Below, one piece after another: positions 27,323 through 34,863 of a stretch of 64,000 bases of DNA. Numbering within the stretch: position 1 is the stretch's first letter; every line of letters begins with the position of its first letter. The DNA lies in assembly GCA_045616665.1 (NCBI GenBank), contig JAZLHE010000016.1, positions 1-64,000 on the forward strand, read 5' to 3'. This stretch comes from RUG11690 sp045616665. Lineage in GTDB: Bacteria; Bacteroidota; Bacteroidia; Bacteroidales; WCHB1-69. The translations under genes and the position numbers were made by a program. The notes under the pieces were generated by a model. That model made no database searches and was not told the DNA's origin. It saw nothing but the letters and a program-made list of their open reading frames with translations.

Positions 27323-29884
27323 TTATTCGTCAGCAGGTAATGATTTTCCCACCACCGTTCTCAAATCCTCTTTCCTGATACGACTGGTGAAAGTTCCTAC
27401 GTATTCGTCATTTGAATGTCTGTTTATGCCCGTATATTCTAAAGAACTATCCTCGTAACGGCGGAACAGCAAAACAGAGTCGTTCATCTGCGTACTGTTG
27501 AAAACACCTACTGAAACCAACAACTCAAAATCAGGAATGGTAAGCGAGGTGACACGTTGGAATAGATCTGGTTCCAATTTACGAATAATATCGGTGAGCG
27601 ATTCTTCACGATAATCCGTAAGATACATAAAAATAGGAATGCGTGTGGCAAACTTCATCAGCTTCTCCTGTACCTGCTTCCGCTTGCTTTTGAACTCCTT
27701 TTCTTCCGCCGTGAGTTCTTTCTTTTCCTGCGGACTAATCCGCTCTCCTTTCTTCTTCAATTTCTTGATTTTATCCGCTTTATTGACAATGGTTTCAATA
27801 ATATCGCCACCCAAAGCACGAAATCCTTCAATCTTCATAACGGCTTCCATCGCCGCTGGATTGTTCAACACGCGCGACAAAGTCAAATTGTCCACATTTA
27901 CCAAAGTAGCACTGTTCCAACGTCGCGCGAGCAAGGTCGCACTTGTCCCATTATCCACAAAATCAAGTATTTCTGTTGCATTCACAATCTGCATACTACT
28001 GCCATCGAATTGCAAAATGGGCAAAAAGTTGATGAATTCATCCACCTTTTGCGTGGCGTTTTTCGTTGGGTCGGTGCTCAGCTTATTGGCGTAGCTGACC
28101 ACTTGTCGTAAAGCTCTGTTCGGGGCAAAATCGAACACGTAACACGCCTGCTTTTGAATGACTTTTGTTTTATGATCTTCGCTTTCAATGGTCCAAGGCG
28201 ACTGCACACGGAAAGCCGACTGGAAATAAGTTTCGGGAGAAGAACAGTTGCGAAGCATCAAAATTCCAGACAGAGGTTTAATGGTTACTCCGGTAGTGAG
28301 TTTGCCGCAAGTGAGCGTGATGGTTTTGGTTATTACGGGATTATCTCCCATTGCCCTTTTTACCGGTTCAAGCGCATCAACACCAATTCCAGCCGCTACC
28401 CCGCTGCAATTCACAATGTTGTAGTTCTGGTAGAAATTATTGGCAGGACGATGCAAAAGGTTTTCCATGGCATCGCATGAAGCCACGCTGTACATGAACC
28501 ACATCGTATGGTTGCATTTGTCCAAAAGGCGGCTGTCGTCGAAAGGTAATGCAGGTTTCTGATTGAGCGGCGAATTGCTGTCATTGAATATGGATGCTTT
28601 ACCGCGAATGATGTCCAGCCACTTCTGCACGGCGTTTTCGTGAACAAATCTGGCATTTTGCCCTTGCCCTTCGGCGCGGAAAAATTCGTTCAAGTCAAAT
28701 TCATCCATATCGTACTGCTCAATCAGTTCGCCAAGGTCGTTGGGCATCTGATAGGTCATTAGCACCATCGTCGGCAGTTCAGCATACGGGTTTGGCTCGT
28801 CATGGCAGTCGCTTTTCGCCGCTTGTTCGTCTTGGTAAGTCCAATTGAAAATCTGGTCTTCCATAAACTCGCCCGAGGCAATGGCACGAAACGGCGTGCC
28901 GCTCAAATAGAGGTAATGATTGCCGGTAATGGGCATCTGCTCTTCGTCGAAAAGTCGGCCGCTCACCACGTCCAAACCGTCTTCCTGCAAAATGTCGTTC
29001 ATTTCAAGAAGGTCGCTTTTCGACTGACCTTCACCGATGTCCAGCAATGTCTTCGAGTTCTCGTTCCACGCCCCGAAATGGTATTCGTCCAAAACAATCA
29101 AATCCCACTGAATAGCATGAACCCACTCGTTTTTGCTTTTGATGCCGCCAGTTTGGCTTTTACCCAAGTAATCCTGAAACGAGCCGAAACAGACAATCGG
29201 TCTTGCCAAATCCAAATCATTGGGCGAGCCTCCGTCATGGGAACTGAAGAACTGCCAACCTTCGAAATCAACGTGTTGCAAAAGGTCGTCGCGCCACGCG
29301 CCTTCCACGGCAGGCTTGAAAGTGAGCACCAGCACACGTTTTACTTGCATTTTCTTCGCCAGCTGATAGGCAGTGAAAGTCTTTCCGAAACGCATTTTGG
29401 CATTCCACAGAAAATGCAAAGGCTCTCCTTCGCGATGCGGTGCCGTCCGGAAATATTCATACGTCATCTCTACCGCATTTTCCTGTTCCTTGCGCATTCC
29501 GAAATCAAGAGTGCGTTTGGGTTCAAAGTGTGTGCGGTGTTTCACCGACTGATAGGCGTTCTTCACATCATCGAGAGTGCAACGGAACCATTCACCGGCG
29601 GTGTTCTCGAAGCCATTGTTACGCAAGACTTCATGTACGGCATGGTCACGGAAATAGTTGCCGCTGCCATCGGCATAGAAAGCGGTGTCGGACCACTCCA
29701 ATCGGTAGGTTCTTCCGGGCGTGACGATAGGATGTTGCTCCTCAATGCGCACGTTGACATCTTCGCGCGTAGTGTCGCCAATCTTCAGTTGGCCAGGGAA
29801 ATGCGTGTCGCTGTAGGCGTAAATCTGCGGCGTGAAACGCCTGTATTCAGGCAGTATGTCTTGTTCGTTTTTCATATTTGACAT
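27323..29884 (-). CDS. GIY-YIG nuclease-SF2 helicase fusion (restriction subunit-like)
   Basis: The 853-residue protein has two parts. Residues ~18-110 resemble a T5orf172-type GIY-YIG nuclease: IYAYSD (21-26) and KIGDTTR (34-40) as the GIY and YIG strands, Arg46 in RIEEQ, a His in FRDHAVHEVL and Glu98 in GEWF. The rest is an SF2 DEAD/DEAH-type translocase: Walker A-like AKMRFGKT (162-169), motif II DEYH (266-269), LSGTPF (327-332) and motif VI QSAFRVQSPW near residue 575. This layout fits the cutting subunit of a restriction system. The two methyltransferase genes upstream (30815-32973) on the same strand are the likely partners, now separated by a Y1 transposon. Similar helicases occur in Type III and Type I-like systems, so the exact class is open. 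Confidence 0.75.
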   Translation of the reverse strand: MSNMKNEQDILPEYRRFTPQIYAYSDTHFPGQLKIGDTTREDVNVRIEEQHPIVTPGRTYRLEWSDTAFYADGSGNYFRDHAVHEVLRNNGFENTAGEWFRCTLDDVKNAYQSVKHRTHFEPKRTLDFGMRKEQENAVEMTYEYFRTAPHREGEPLHFLWNAKMRFGKTFTAYQLAKKMQVKRVLVLTFKPAVEGAWRDDLLQHVDFEGWQFFSSHDGGSPNDLDLARPIVCFGSFQDYLGKSQTGGIKSKNEWVHAIQWDLIVLDEYHFGAWNENSKTLLDIGEGQSKSDLLEMNDILQEDGLDVVSGRLFDEEQMPITGNHYLYLSGTPFRAIASGEFMEDQIFNWTYQDEQAAKSDCHDEPNPYAELPTMVLMTYQMPNDLGELIEQYDMDEFDLNEFFRAEGQGQNARFVHENAVQKWLDIIRGKASIFNDSNSPLNQKPALPFDDSRLLDKCNHTMWFMYSVASCDAMENLLHRPANNFYQNYNIVNCSGVAAGIGVDALEPVKRAMGDNPVITKTITLTCGKLTTGVTIKPLSGILMLRNCSSPETYFQSAFRVQSPWTIESEDHKTKVIQKQACYVFDFAPNRALRQVVSYANKLSTDPTKNATQKVDEFINFLPILQFDGSSMQIVNATEILDFVDNGTSATLLARRWNSATLVNVDNLTLSRVLNNPAAMEAVMKIEGFRALGGDIIETIVNKADKIKKLKKKGERISPQEKKELTAEEKEFKSKRKQVQEKLMKFATRIPIFMYLTDYREESLTDIIRKLEPDLFQRVTSLTIPDFELLVSVGVFNSTQMNDSVLLFRRYEDSSLEYTGINRHSNDEYVGTFTSRIRKEDLRTVVGKSLPADE

Positions 29885-29927
29885 AGTTTAATAATTCACT
29901 TATTTTGATTGATGCAGAGATTTTTTA

Positions 29928-29935
29928 CAAAATTA
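29928..29935 (-). promoter_or_regulatory. -7 element before the GIY-YIG helicase gene
   Basis: TAATTTTG on the minus strand matches TAnnTTTG, 43 bp before the ATG. It could let the helicase gene be expressed although the transposon separates it from the methyltransferase genes. No clear -33 element was found. Confidence 0.4.
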
Positions 29936-29938
29936 ACG

Positions 29939-29966
29939 TTGCGTTATGAATAATTTAGTAATTTTG
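29939..29966 (+). promoter_or_regulatory. Possible promoter of the Y1 transposase
   Basis: TTG (29939-29941) and TAATTTTG (29959-29966), spacer 17 nt. It lies just outside the first hairpin of the element, so it may be host DNA that happens to read into the transposase. Confidence 0.4.
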
Positions 29967-29976
29967 CACCGTCTTT

Positions 29977-30044
29977 TCGTCTCGAAGAGACGAGACCTCG
30001 ATAACCCCTCACAAGGGTTCGCGCAGCGGACCCGCAGTGTGGGG
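29977..30044 (+). repeat. Left-end hairpins of the Y1 transposon
   Basis: Two stem-loops are seen. TCGTCTC-GAA-GAGACGA (29977-29993) is a perfect 7-bp stem. CCCCTCAC (30005-30012) pairs with GTGTGGGG (30037-30044) around an inner stem GGGTTCGC-GCA-GCGGACCC (30015-30033). Subterminal hairpins are the recognition sites of single-strand Y1 transposases. Confidence 0.75.
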
Positions 30045-30079
30045 AGATACCAGTACTAATCCCTAACCAGAAACATACT

Positions 30080-30529
30080 ATGAGCTACACAAACTTCCTC
30101 TACCACATCATCTTCCGCACAAAGTACAGCAAACCAACCATCAACGAAGCAAACGAGCGTGACTTCTATGCTTACGCCAATGGCTACATCAACAACTTGA
30201 ATGCAAATCTTTACCGTATAGGCGGAATGCCCAACCACGTTCATCTTTTAGTTTCATTGCCGGCAACTATGTCCGTGTCGTACTTCGTTCAACAGTTGAA
30301 AACTTCTACCAGCAAGTGGTTGAAAAGCAATCCCAAATTCCCTTCTTTCGGCGGATGGTCTCATGAATACGCAGCATTCTCGTATGGTAGAAACGACAAA
30401 GACAAGATTGCCAATTACATCAAGAACCAGAAACAACATCATAAGAAGAAGTGTTTTGCAGAAGAATATCGCGATTTTCTTATCTCAAATGGTGTCACTA
30501 TTGACGAAAGATATTTTCTGACAGATTGA
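30080..30529 (+). CDS. tnpA: IS200/IS605-family Y1 transposase TnpA
   Basis: The 149-residue protein is a typical single-domain HUH transposase. It has the metal-binding HUH motif HVHLLV (residues ~54-59, in GGMPNHVHLLVSLP) and a helix with the candidate nucleophilic tyrosine in NYIKNQKQHH. The N-terminus SYTNFLYHIIFRTKYSKPTI and the C-terminal EYRDFLISNGVTIDERYF are typical of Bacteroidota TnpA. Such enzymes cut and rejoin single-stranded DNA at hairpins, mostly during replication. The gene is full length and looks intact. Confidence 0.92.
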   Translation: MSYTNFLYHIIFRTKYSKPTINEANERDFYAYANGYINNLNANLYRIGGMPNHVHLLVSLPATMSVSYFVQQLKTSTSKWLKSNPKFPSFGGWSHEYAAFSYGRNDKDKIANYIKNQKQHHKKKCFAEEYRDFLISNGVTIDERYFLTD

Positions 30530-30534
30530 TTGTC

Positions 30535-30743
30535 GCGTCTCTCCGAGACGCCACGCTCCACGACCCGATAGGCTCCACAGACTGCGGCTGTGGTATCTCA
30601 GACGTGGGAGTGGTGCTGCTATAGCCCCCGGACTGCGGCTGTGGCTACCGCTGATAGTGCCTGGCGCGGCTCCATCCCCAGACTGCAGCTAACTACGTTA
30701 GCCTTAGTCAGGGGTTACTGAACTCTCGTTCCTCTGGAACGAG
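30535..30743 (+). repeat. GC-rich hairpin and repeat array downstream of tnpA
   Basis: The stretch between tnpA and the next gene holds no ORF but several hairpins: GCGTCTC-TCC-GAGACGC (30535-30551), CCACAG/CTGTGG (30575-30593), TAGCC/GGCTA (30622-30647), GCTAAC-TAC-GTTAGC (30688-30702) and CTCGTTCC-TCT-GGAACGAG (30725-30743). A motif GACTGCGGCTGTGG starts at 30580 and 30631, and a decayed copy GACTGCAGCT at 30681, giving a 50-51-nt period. The first hairpin shares its GTCTC/GAGAC stem with the left-end hairpin at 29977. Confidence 0.75.
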
Positions 30744-30814
30744 TAGGACTTGTACGCTAAATTCTAATTTTTCTCTACATCATTTCAAAGAACGTTCTTT
30801 ACACACCATTGTAC

Positions 30815-32308
30815 TTATTCCATCGGCTTTATCATTGATTCTATAAAGTTGATTTCTTCTTCCGTCAAACCGTATTTTTCGTAAAGCATCTCGTCTGTCC
30901 ACGGATGGGAAAAGTCTTGGAGAGGAACGAATTGGAATTTGTCTTTTGAAAGATTAATAGACGTAACCGCTTGGAGAAGTAAGAATCTTGCAAATTTCGT
31001 AGCTAAATATTTGCTTAAATTTTCAGCATGTTTTTTCGTTTCATATTTTCCAATTATCAAGTAAGAATCAGTACAAATTTCCTTTGGAGACAATACTTTT
31101 AGACTTGATAACAATTTTACTTGCCCATTTTTGTCAGGTTCTCCTGCATGTTCATTAATTACTTTGCTAATCATAACTTTATATGAATCTGCATATTCCT
31201 TATTTGAGTAATAATTTTCCCAATCAACAAACCCAACACCTTTACTGGAATGCAAGGCATATGAATTATTATTATGATCAGATTCTCCTCTCGCTGATGA
31301 TGGTAATCCAAATGGATTTCTTGATAAAATCAATGATGAAATTCGCTGTTCATCTGCATCAATCTTATGAATAATATCCAATGCCATATTATGTCTTACA
31401 AAAATATCAAATTCATTTAAAGAACGTGTCATTTCGCTTTCTTTCCCATTAAACACTGATACAAATTGACATTCGCCTTCATAATCATTTTGTCTTAAGA
31501 AATAACAAACACCACCACCAATACTCGTTTCAGGGAAGCAATCTTTTGCATTGACATAATCTTTTAAAAATCTGATATGTTTATCATTAAGCATAATTCT
31601 TCGAAATTCATCCAATCCTTTTCCGCCAGCGAACCATCGCGAAGGCATAATCATACAAAGATATCTTGGATTAATTTTTTTTGCCTGCTCAACAAACAAA
31701 TGATATATCGGCATCGCGCTGGCAGAATTTCCTCCGTCGCTCATCTGATAAGGCGGATTCCCAATAATGACATCGAATTGCATATTCTTGAAAATTTCGT
31801 TTATGTTTTTGTGAATGAATGGATAAGCATAGTTTTCAATGGTTTCGGCGCGGTCGTATTGTGCGCGGTTGGCTCCGCATTGGCTGCATTTTCCATTTGC
31901 CCAAATATGCTCGCAACGCATGTAACGCACGTTGCCCTGCTCATTTTCGAAACAATTGGCTACGGAATATTTTCCTGCTGCGTTTTTCGCACAATACAAC
32001 GTGCGGCGGCTCATCTCGGCGGTGAGCTGCGTGAGCGCTATGCCATACAACTGCTTGCTCATAATGTGGTCGATGCGCTGCTGCAAATCCGGAATTATCT
32101 TCTCCAAACCCACTAAAAGCCGCTTGGCAATTTCGCGCAAAAACACACCGCTTTTGCTGCACGGGTCGAGGAATTTGGCCGTTGGACTACTGAACAACTC
32201 TTGAGGAAGCATGTCGAGCATCCTGTTGGCCAGTTCGGGCGAAGTGAAGACCTCATCGCTGCTCAGGTTGGCCAGACAGTTGAGGATATCAGAAACCGTA
32301 TTTTTCAT
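30815..32308 (-). CDS. N6-adenine DNA methyltransferase with NPPY motif
   Basis: The 497-residue protein is a gamma-type (Eco57I-like) DNA adenine methyltransferase. The N-terminal DEVFTSPELANRMLDML is the usual lead-in helix, motif I is FLDPCSKSGVFL (residues 46-57), and the catalytic motif IV is NPPY (184-187) in DVIIGNPPYQ. Between them is a cysteine cluster (CEHIWANGKCSQCG, about 132-145) that may bind zinc. The C-terminal ~250 residues probably recognise the target. Its start overlaps the upstream gene by 4 nt (ATGA), so both methyltransferase-like proteins are made together. It should protect host DNA against the GIY-YIG helicase encoded downstream; the recognition sequence is not readable. 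Confidence 0.87.
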   Translation of the reverse strand: MKNTVSDILNCLANLSSDEVFTSPELANRMLDMLPQELFSSPTAKFLDPCSKSGVFLREIAKRLLVGLEKIIPDLQQRIDHIMSKQLYGIALTQLTAEMSRRTLYCAKNAAGKYSVANCFENEQGNVRYMRCEHIWANGKCSQCGANRAQYDRAETIENYAYPFIHKNINEIFKNMQFDVIIGNPPYQMSDGGNSASAMPIYHLFVEQAKKINPRYLCMIMPSRWFAGGKGLDEFRRIMLNDKHIRFLKDYVNAKDCFPETSIGGGVCYFLRQNDYEGECQFVSVFNGKESEMTRSLNEFDIFVRHNMALDIIHKIDADEQRISSLILSRNPFGLPSSARGESDHNNNSYALHSSKGVGFVDWENYYSNKEYADSYKVMISKVINEHAGEPDKNGQVKLLSSLKVLSPKEICTDSYLIIGKYETKKHAENLSKYLATKFARFLLLQAVTSINLSKDKFQFVPLQDFSHPWTDEMLYEKYGLTEEEINFIESMIKPME

Positions 32309-32973
32309 AGCGTGTGAATTTTGGTGTAATGAACCAAAGGAAACTCACGCACAGGCTCGTCAAACTGCTGTGCATCACCGTTTTCGTCAAAGAGCGAATA
32401 CTGATGTTCCTTTTTTACTAAAAAGTCAAACTGAAAATCGCGACGCTGCACCTTGTCGCCCACAAAAGTCCATTCGCTGAATACAATGGGCTTGCCATCG
32501 GCAGCCGTGTAGGTCAAGGCGTCGCCCTGCACGATGTTTCGTTGCAACAGGTAACGCACGTTCTGTAAAAATTCGTCGGTTTGTTGTAGAGACGCAACAT
32601 TTTGCGTTTGTACGGCGATTTGTGCTACAAAGTCGTACAAGCGTTGGCGGCATTGCTCGGCATTATCGGCCAGCAATTCGATGCCATAGATGGAAGCGAC
32701 GGCCTGCAATGCGTATTTCTTCCATTCGGTGCCGGCATAACGCTGGCCGACGACCGACATTTTGCGACGCAGGACTTCGATGAGGAAATTGCCGTCGCCG
32801 CAAGCGGGTTCAAGGAAACGGCTGTCGATGCGAAGCGTTTCGTCCTTCACAAGGTCGAGCATGGCATTCACCTCACGCGGATTGGTGAACACCTCGCCGT
32901 GGTCAGCCACCCGCTTTTTCGATTTTACTTGGGTGTTTTCGGGCATTTGTTCGGTTTTAGGCGCGTCTGCCAT
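32305..32973 (-). CDS. Methyltransferase-like partner lacking the NPPY motif
   Basis: From the ATG at 32973 the protein is 222 residues. A longer frame begins at 33030, but its extra 19 codons run through one arm of a perfect hairpin, and AGGTAAA stands just before 32973, so the shorter form is preferred. It has the lead-in HGEVFTNPREVNAMLDLV and AdoMet motif I FLEPACGDGNFL (53-64), then YGIELLADNAEQCRQRL. After NIVQGDAL, where an active enzyme would have NPPY, the sequence is FSEWTFVGDKVQRRDFQFDF instead. It can probably bind AdoMet but not transfer methyl groups alone. A regulatory or specificity role beside the active enzyme is inference. 4-nt overlap with the downstream gene. Confidence 0.78.
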   Translation of the reverse strand: MADAPKTEQMPENTQVKSKKRVADHGEVFTNPREVNAMLDLVKDETLRIDSRFLEPACGDGNFLIEVLRRKMSVVGQRYAGTEWKKYALQAVASIYGIELLADNAEQCRQRLYDFVAQIAVQTQNVASLQQTDEFLQNVRYLLQRNIVQGDALTYTAADGKPIVFSEWTFVGDKVQRRDFQFDFLVKKEHQYSLFDENGDAQQFDEPVREFPLVHYTKIHTL

Positions 32974-32984
32974 TTTACCTAAAA

Positions 32985-33135
32985 CCTTTCTGGCCAAACA
33001 CCATAAGAAACGTGGACGAAACTTATCCACATTCCGGGTGCTTGGCCAGAACCCTTACATACCAGATAAGAACGCCCACGTTGTACGCGGACGCTCACTG
33101 TTATCTTCTGGTATGTAATTCCTATGCGGCCAAGC
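32985..33135 (-). promoter_or_regulatory. Highly structured leader before the methyltransferase genes
   Basis: Read on the minus strand, GCTTGGCC (33135-33128) pairs with GGCCAAGC (33047-33040). Inside, TTACATACCAGA (33118-33107) pairs with TCTGGTATGTAA (33066-33055), and the tip GAGCGTCCGCGT / ACGTGGGCGTTC closes on a 3-nt loop with two G-U pairs. Bulges AGA and CAGT lie on one side only. A competing stem pairs TTCTGGCCAAGCACC (33051-33037) with GGTGTTTGGCCAGAA (33002-32988), 15 pairs with one G-U, ending 14 nt before the start codon. The GGCCAAGC strand cannot be in both stems. Confidence 0.7.
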
Positions 33136-33242
33136 TTTGGAATGATTTCAGAATAGCAGCAAACGCTATGATTATTATTTTATTAATTTATATTATTCTA
33201 CATTTATTCTGTGTTTAATATTAATTTTTGCAATTGAATCTA

Positions 33243-33276
33243 CAAAAGTAAACAAAAAAAATGATAGTTTGGACAA
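33243..33276 (-). promoter_or_regulatory. Possible promoter of the methyltransferase genes
   Basis: TACTTTTG (33250-33243) fits the -7 consensus; TTG at 33276-33274 is a possible -33 with a long 23-nt spacer. Transcription from here would give a leader of about 260 nt that contains the whole hairpin region. Confidence 0.4.
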
Positions 33277-33333
33277 AACTCCTATAAAATAACAATAATA
33301 AATATGAATAGTTGATAATACACCTAAATTTTG

Positions 33334-33341
33334 TATATTTG
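33334..33341 (+). promoter_or_regulatory. -7 element of the IS1595 transposase
   Basis: TATATTTG, 21 bp before the transposase ATG and inside the element, next to the left inverted repeat. Confidence 0.55.
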
Positions 33342-33362
33342 CGCTCTCAAAAAACAAGTCTT

Positions 33363-34079
33363 ATGAATCTATTGGAATTTCAAAACCTATACCCCGACGA
33401 GGCCAGCTGTAAACGGAAATGGCGCGAGATACGAGAAAAAGAGGGTGTTGTGTGTCCCATATGTGGATGTACGGAGTATTACTGGAAAAACGACAAGGAA
33501 TGTTTTGAATGCAAACACTGCCATCATCGCCAGAGTCTGAAAGCAGGAACGATAATGCAGGGCAGCCAGCTTCCGTTCCGCTATTGGTTCATCACGATGC
33601 ATCTGCTGACGACGACCAAGAAGACGTTTTCCGCCAGCGAGTTGCAGCGGCAGCTGGGACACAAGTACTACCGTCCGATATGGGCGATGCTGCACAAGTT
33701 GCGTCAGGCGATGGGCAAACGCGACGCGCTATACAAAGTGGATGGCGAGTGTGAATTGGACGAGGGCTTTTTCACCGTTTCAGTGGAAGAGGACAGGAAG
33801 CAGGATCCTCTGAAGCGAGGGCGCGGCAGCCAACGCAAATGCAAGGTGCTGGTGATGGCGGAAAGCGAGAAAGTGTCGGAAGAGGAACATACCTCGAAAG
33901 GGAAAAGGCAGAAGACACGCAAAGTCGGCCATATAAAGATGGTAGTGATAGACGACTTGAAATCGAAGACCATAGACGGGGTCGTGGAGAAGTGCGTGAC
34001 AACAGAAAGCAAACTGGACACGGATGACTCAACCTCATACCAACAGACTGCTCGTGGCTGGTGCGACTTGCAAAAATGA
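33363..34079 (+). pseudogene. IS1595-family transposase, C-terminally truncated
   Basis: The remaining 238 codons start at 33363 (MNLLEFQNLYPDEASCKRKW). They keep the N-terminal zinc ribbon (CPIC ... CFECKHC), the DNA-binding region FRYWFITMHLLTTTKKTFSA, and the start of the ISXO2-like catalytic domain (CELDEGFF with the first Asp; VVIDDLKSKTI; TDDSTSY). After STSY the family sequence is lost, replaced by QQTARGWCDLQK and a stop that lies within the right inverted repeat. The C-terminal catalytic residues (expected in an NAK-type motif) are therefore missing, and full-length relatives are about 300 residues. It should be inactive. Confidence 0.85.
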
Positions 34080-34159
34080 ATTTAGGTGTAGAATCAACCA
34101 ATCATTAATGAAAAAAACACTAATTCTTCTACAAAATCAAAGAGATAATTTTAAATAAT

Positions 34160-34861
34160 TTATTCTTCTTCCAAGCTCTGGCTAAACACCTCGGAGGCGG
34201 CCTGCTCTGCCTGCTTGATGGTATAACCCAATCCCTCTGCCTTAACCTCATCGTCAACTAACAAAGAGGCTTTGTAAAGCTTCTGGGGCTGATTGTCCTG
34301 CTCCTCGTGGACAAAAGTCAAGTTCAGGTGATGTTTTTGCGCCCAGGAAAGCACTTTACTCTTGAAGTTCTTCTCTAATGCCAGCAGAGACTCCAAATCA
34401 AGTTGCGTCATCAGGATTTGCTGGACAAAAACATTCTTGGTTTTCTCATAACCCAAATCCAAATACATCGCACCCATAATGGCCTCAAAGGCATCGCCAT
34501 TGGCCGAACGCGCGTGAACGTGAGAATCAATCACCACCAACTTGTCTAATCCTATTTTACGCGACAAGGCGTTCAAATTCTCTCGACAAACGATTTTGGA
34601 ACGCATTTCCGTTAATTGTCCTTCCGGCAGCAAAGGATATTTTTTGAAGAGGAAATCTGCCGTAATGGCCCCTAAAACCGCATCACCCAAATATTCCAAA
34701 CGTTCGTTGTTGAGTCGGCCGGCAACCACACTCTTTATCGACGAGGAACGATGCAACACGGCCATCTCATAAATTTTAAGATGACGTGGACGGTATCCGA
34801 AGACATTTTTAACAAACGATGCGATATTGCGTACTTCCGGATTTCTTTTAAAAAGAGACAT
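34160..34861 (-). CDS. rnc: Ribonuclease III
   Basis: RNase III cleaves double-stranded RNA in rRNA processing and mRNA turnover. The 233-residue protein has the catalytic signature NERLEYLGDAVLGAI (about residues 47-61), the second acidic cluster ANGDAFEAIMGAMYLDLG, and a C-terminal double-stranded-RNA-binding domain (FKSKVLSWAQKHHLNLTF ... QAEQAASEVFSQSLEEE). It starts 2 nt after fabF ends, in the conserved order acpP-fabF-rnc. Confidence 0.97.
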   Translation of the reverse strand: MSLFKRNPEVRNIASFVKNVFGYRPRHLKIYEMAVLHRSSSIKSVVAGRLNNERLEYLGDAVLGAITADFLFKKYPLLPEGQLTEMRSKIVCRENLNALSRKIGLDKLVVIDSHVHARSANGDAFEAIMGAMYLDLGYEKTKNVFVQQILMTQLDLESLLALEKNFKSKVLSWAQKHHLNLTFVHEEQDNQPQKLYKASLLVDDEVKAEGLGYTIKQAEQAASEVFSQSLEEE

Positions 34862-34863
34862 TT

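Larger units (their letters stand above)
29977..30743 (+). mobile_element. IS200/IS605-type Y1 transposon (approximate ends)
   Basis: A single tnpA (30080-30529) is flanked by hairpins and GC-rich non-coding DNA of a composition unlike the neighbouring genes. There is no tnpB. IS200/IS605 elements have no inverted terminal repeats and make no target duplication, so the exact ends cannot be read; the limits given are those of the outermost hairpins. The element lies between the methyltransferase genes and the helicase gene of the restriction-like system. Confidence 0.7.
32974..33362. other. Intergenic region without genes
   Basis: This stretch contains the structured leader of the minus-strand methyltransferase genes (32985-33135), an AT-rich spacer (about 33140-33240), a candidate minus-strand promoter near 33243-33276 and, from 33311, the left end and promoter of the IS1595-type element. 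No credible ORF or tRNA was seen. Confidence 0.7.
33311..34098 (+). mobile_element. IS1595-type element, internally deleted (788 bp)
   Basis: The ends are 20-bp inverted repeats: GTTGATAATACACCTAAATT at 33311-33330 and AATTTAGGTGTAGAATCAAC at 34079-34098, 18 of 20 positions matching. They enclose one transposase gene whose 3' part is missing. No matching 8-bp target duplication is visible in the flanks (TATGAATA left, CAATCATT right). The short length and cut transposase with intact ends point to a non-autonomous deletion derivative. Confidence 0.85.

Noticed and set aside
30580..30700. 50-nt spaced repeats as a CRISPR array
   Set aside because: Only three units, the third decayed, with a core of about 14 nt and no cas genes nearby; they fit transposon-associated hairpins better.
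32985..33135. Integron attC site
   Set aside because: The long hairpin with one-sided bulges resembles folded attC, but no GTTRRRY/RYYYAAC core pair was found and there is no integrase or cassette gene.
33012..33218. 68-codon plus-strand ORF over the structured leader
   Set aside because: It runs through palindromic DNA, has no domain and no promoter or ribosome-binding signal; likely chance.
33303..34106. 8-bp target duplication around the IS1595-type element
   Set aside because: The flanking octamers (TATGAATA and CAATCATT) do not match, so no duplication is reported.
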